Source: Gammaproteobacteria bacterium
Lineage (GTDB): Bacteria; Pseudomonadota; Gammaproteobacteria; DSM-26407
Direction of reading: 5' to 3'
DNA: 5,593 nt
Assembly (NCBI GenBank): GCA_028694565.1
Contig: JAQVKR010000200.1
Span: 1 to 5,593, forward strand
Position 1 is the first letter of the stretch, and each line of letters starts with the position of its first letter. This document shows, piece by piece, positions 5,361 to 5,593 of this stretch. The notes beneath the pieces were generated by a model that was not told the DNA's origin, did no database searches, and worked only from the letters and a program-made list of their open reading frames with translations. The position numbers and the translations under genes are program-made.

Positions 5361-5593
5361 CGGGCAGATCCTGCTCTGGATCAACCAGGGCTGGGCCGAT
5401 CCGTGGCTGGATGCCCTGTTCGCCTGGGTCTCCGGGCGCGGCGCCTTCTCCATCCCGCTGCTGCTGGCCATCCTGGCGGGGCTTGCCGCCTGGCGCGGGC
5501 GGGACGGGGTCAAGCTCTGGGGGCTGCTCATCCTCGTCGTTCTCCTCGGCGACGGCATCGGCAACCTGCTCAAGCATCTCATCGAGCAGCCGC
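5350..5593 (+). CDS. PAP2-family phosphatase, N-terminal part (cut by window edge)
   Basis: The first 81 residues are visible; the gene continues past the right edge. The start is ATG 5350, inside the upstream gene, whose TGA ends at 5360. The protein begins GVDGQILLWINQGWADPWLD, a segment typical of membrane PAP2 phosphatases, then hydrophobic stretches at about residues 33-47 and 55-68. Near the edge LGDGIGNLLKHLIEQP begins the first catalytic signature Kx6RP: K75 is present and the window ends on the first base of the codon expected for its arginine. Members remove phosphate from lipid phosphates or undecaprenyl pyrophosphate at the inner membrane; the substrate here cannot be told. Pairing with a flippase-like gene fits a lipid or lipid-carrier role. 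The other two catalytic motifs lie outside the window. Confidence 0.85.
   Translation, partial: MGVDGQILLWINQGWADPWLDALFAWVSGRGAFSIPLLLAILAGLAAWRGRDGVKLWGLLILVVLLGDGIGNLLKHLIEQP

Noticed and set aside
4371..5582. 403-codon minus-strand open frame across the UPF0104 and PAP2 genes
   Set aside because: The translation is Gln/Arg/Pro-rich, the mirror image of Leu/Trp-rich membrane coding sequence, and shows no domain.

Overview
The window comes from a GC-rich bacterial chromosome. A gammaproteobacterium is likely, possibly near the Chromatiales/Ectothiorhodospiraceae. The grounds are a full-length SrkA/YihE-type kinase that resembles the Escherichia coli protein along its whole length, a DUF938 methyltransferase, very high GC in the coding parts, and short REP-type palindromic repeats between genes. 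The lineage is an inference from gene content and composition, not from a marker gene.

Layout from left to right. At 5-87 lies the first copy of an intergenic repeat. A DUF938 SAM-dependent methyltransferase gene (92-718, minus) is divergent from srkA (817-1812, plus) across a 98-bp gap. srkA converges on a DUF255/YyaL-type thioredoxin-fold gene (2019-4085, minus), and the 206-bp gap between them is almost filled with short repeats. The DUF255 gene is divergent from an integral-membrane gene of the lysylphosphatidylglycerol-synthase TM-region family (UPF0104; 4443-5360, plus). Their 357-bp gap holds the third repeat copy, short tandem repeats and a recognisable sigma70-type promoter. The membrane gene overlaps by 11 bp a PAP2-family phosphatase gene that starts at 5350 and runs off the right edge.

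How the genes work together. Only the last two look like a transcription unit, and they suggest handling of a membrane lipid or lipid carrier (a flippase-like membrane protein plus a lipid phosphate phosphatase). The other three are separate, widely conserved housekeeping or stress genes. SrkA is a protein-damage/redox-stress kinase, and the DUF255 protein carries a CxxC thioredoxin-like site. A functional link between them is conceivable, but convergent orientation gives it no support.

The most interesting content is intergenic. Three copies of a ~72-bp element sit in three of the four gaps. Each is built of two 18-nt hairpins with outward GTAG heads, the architecture of REPINs/BIMEs mobilised by RAYT (IS200/IS605-like Y1) transposases. 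The copies show compensatory stem changes, differing decay and shared flanking motifs, and one copy is enclosed by a ~15-bp inverted repeat. No RAYT gene, CRISPR array, rRNA or tRNA is visible. I see no clear new multi-gene system in these 5.6 kb.
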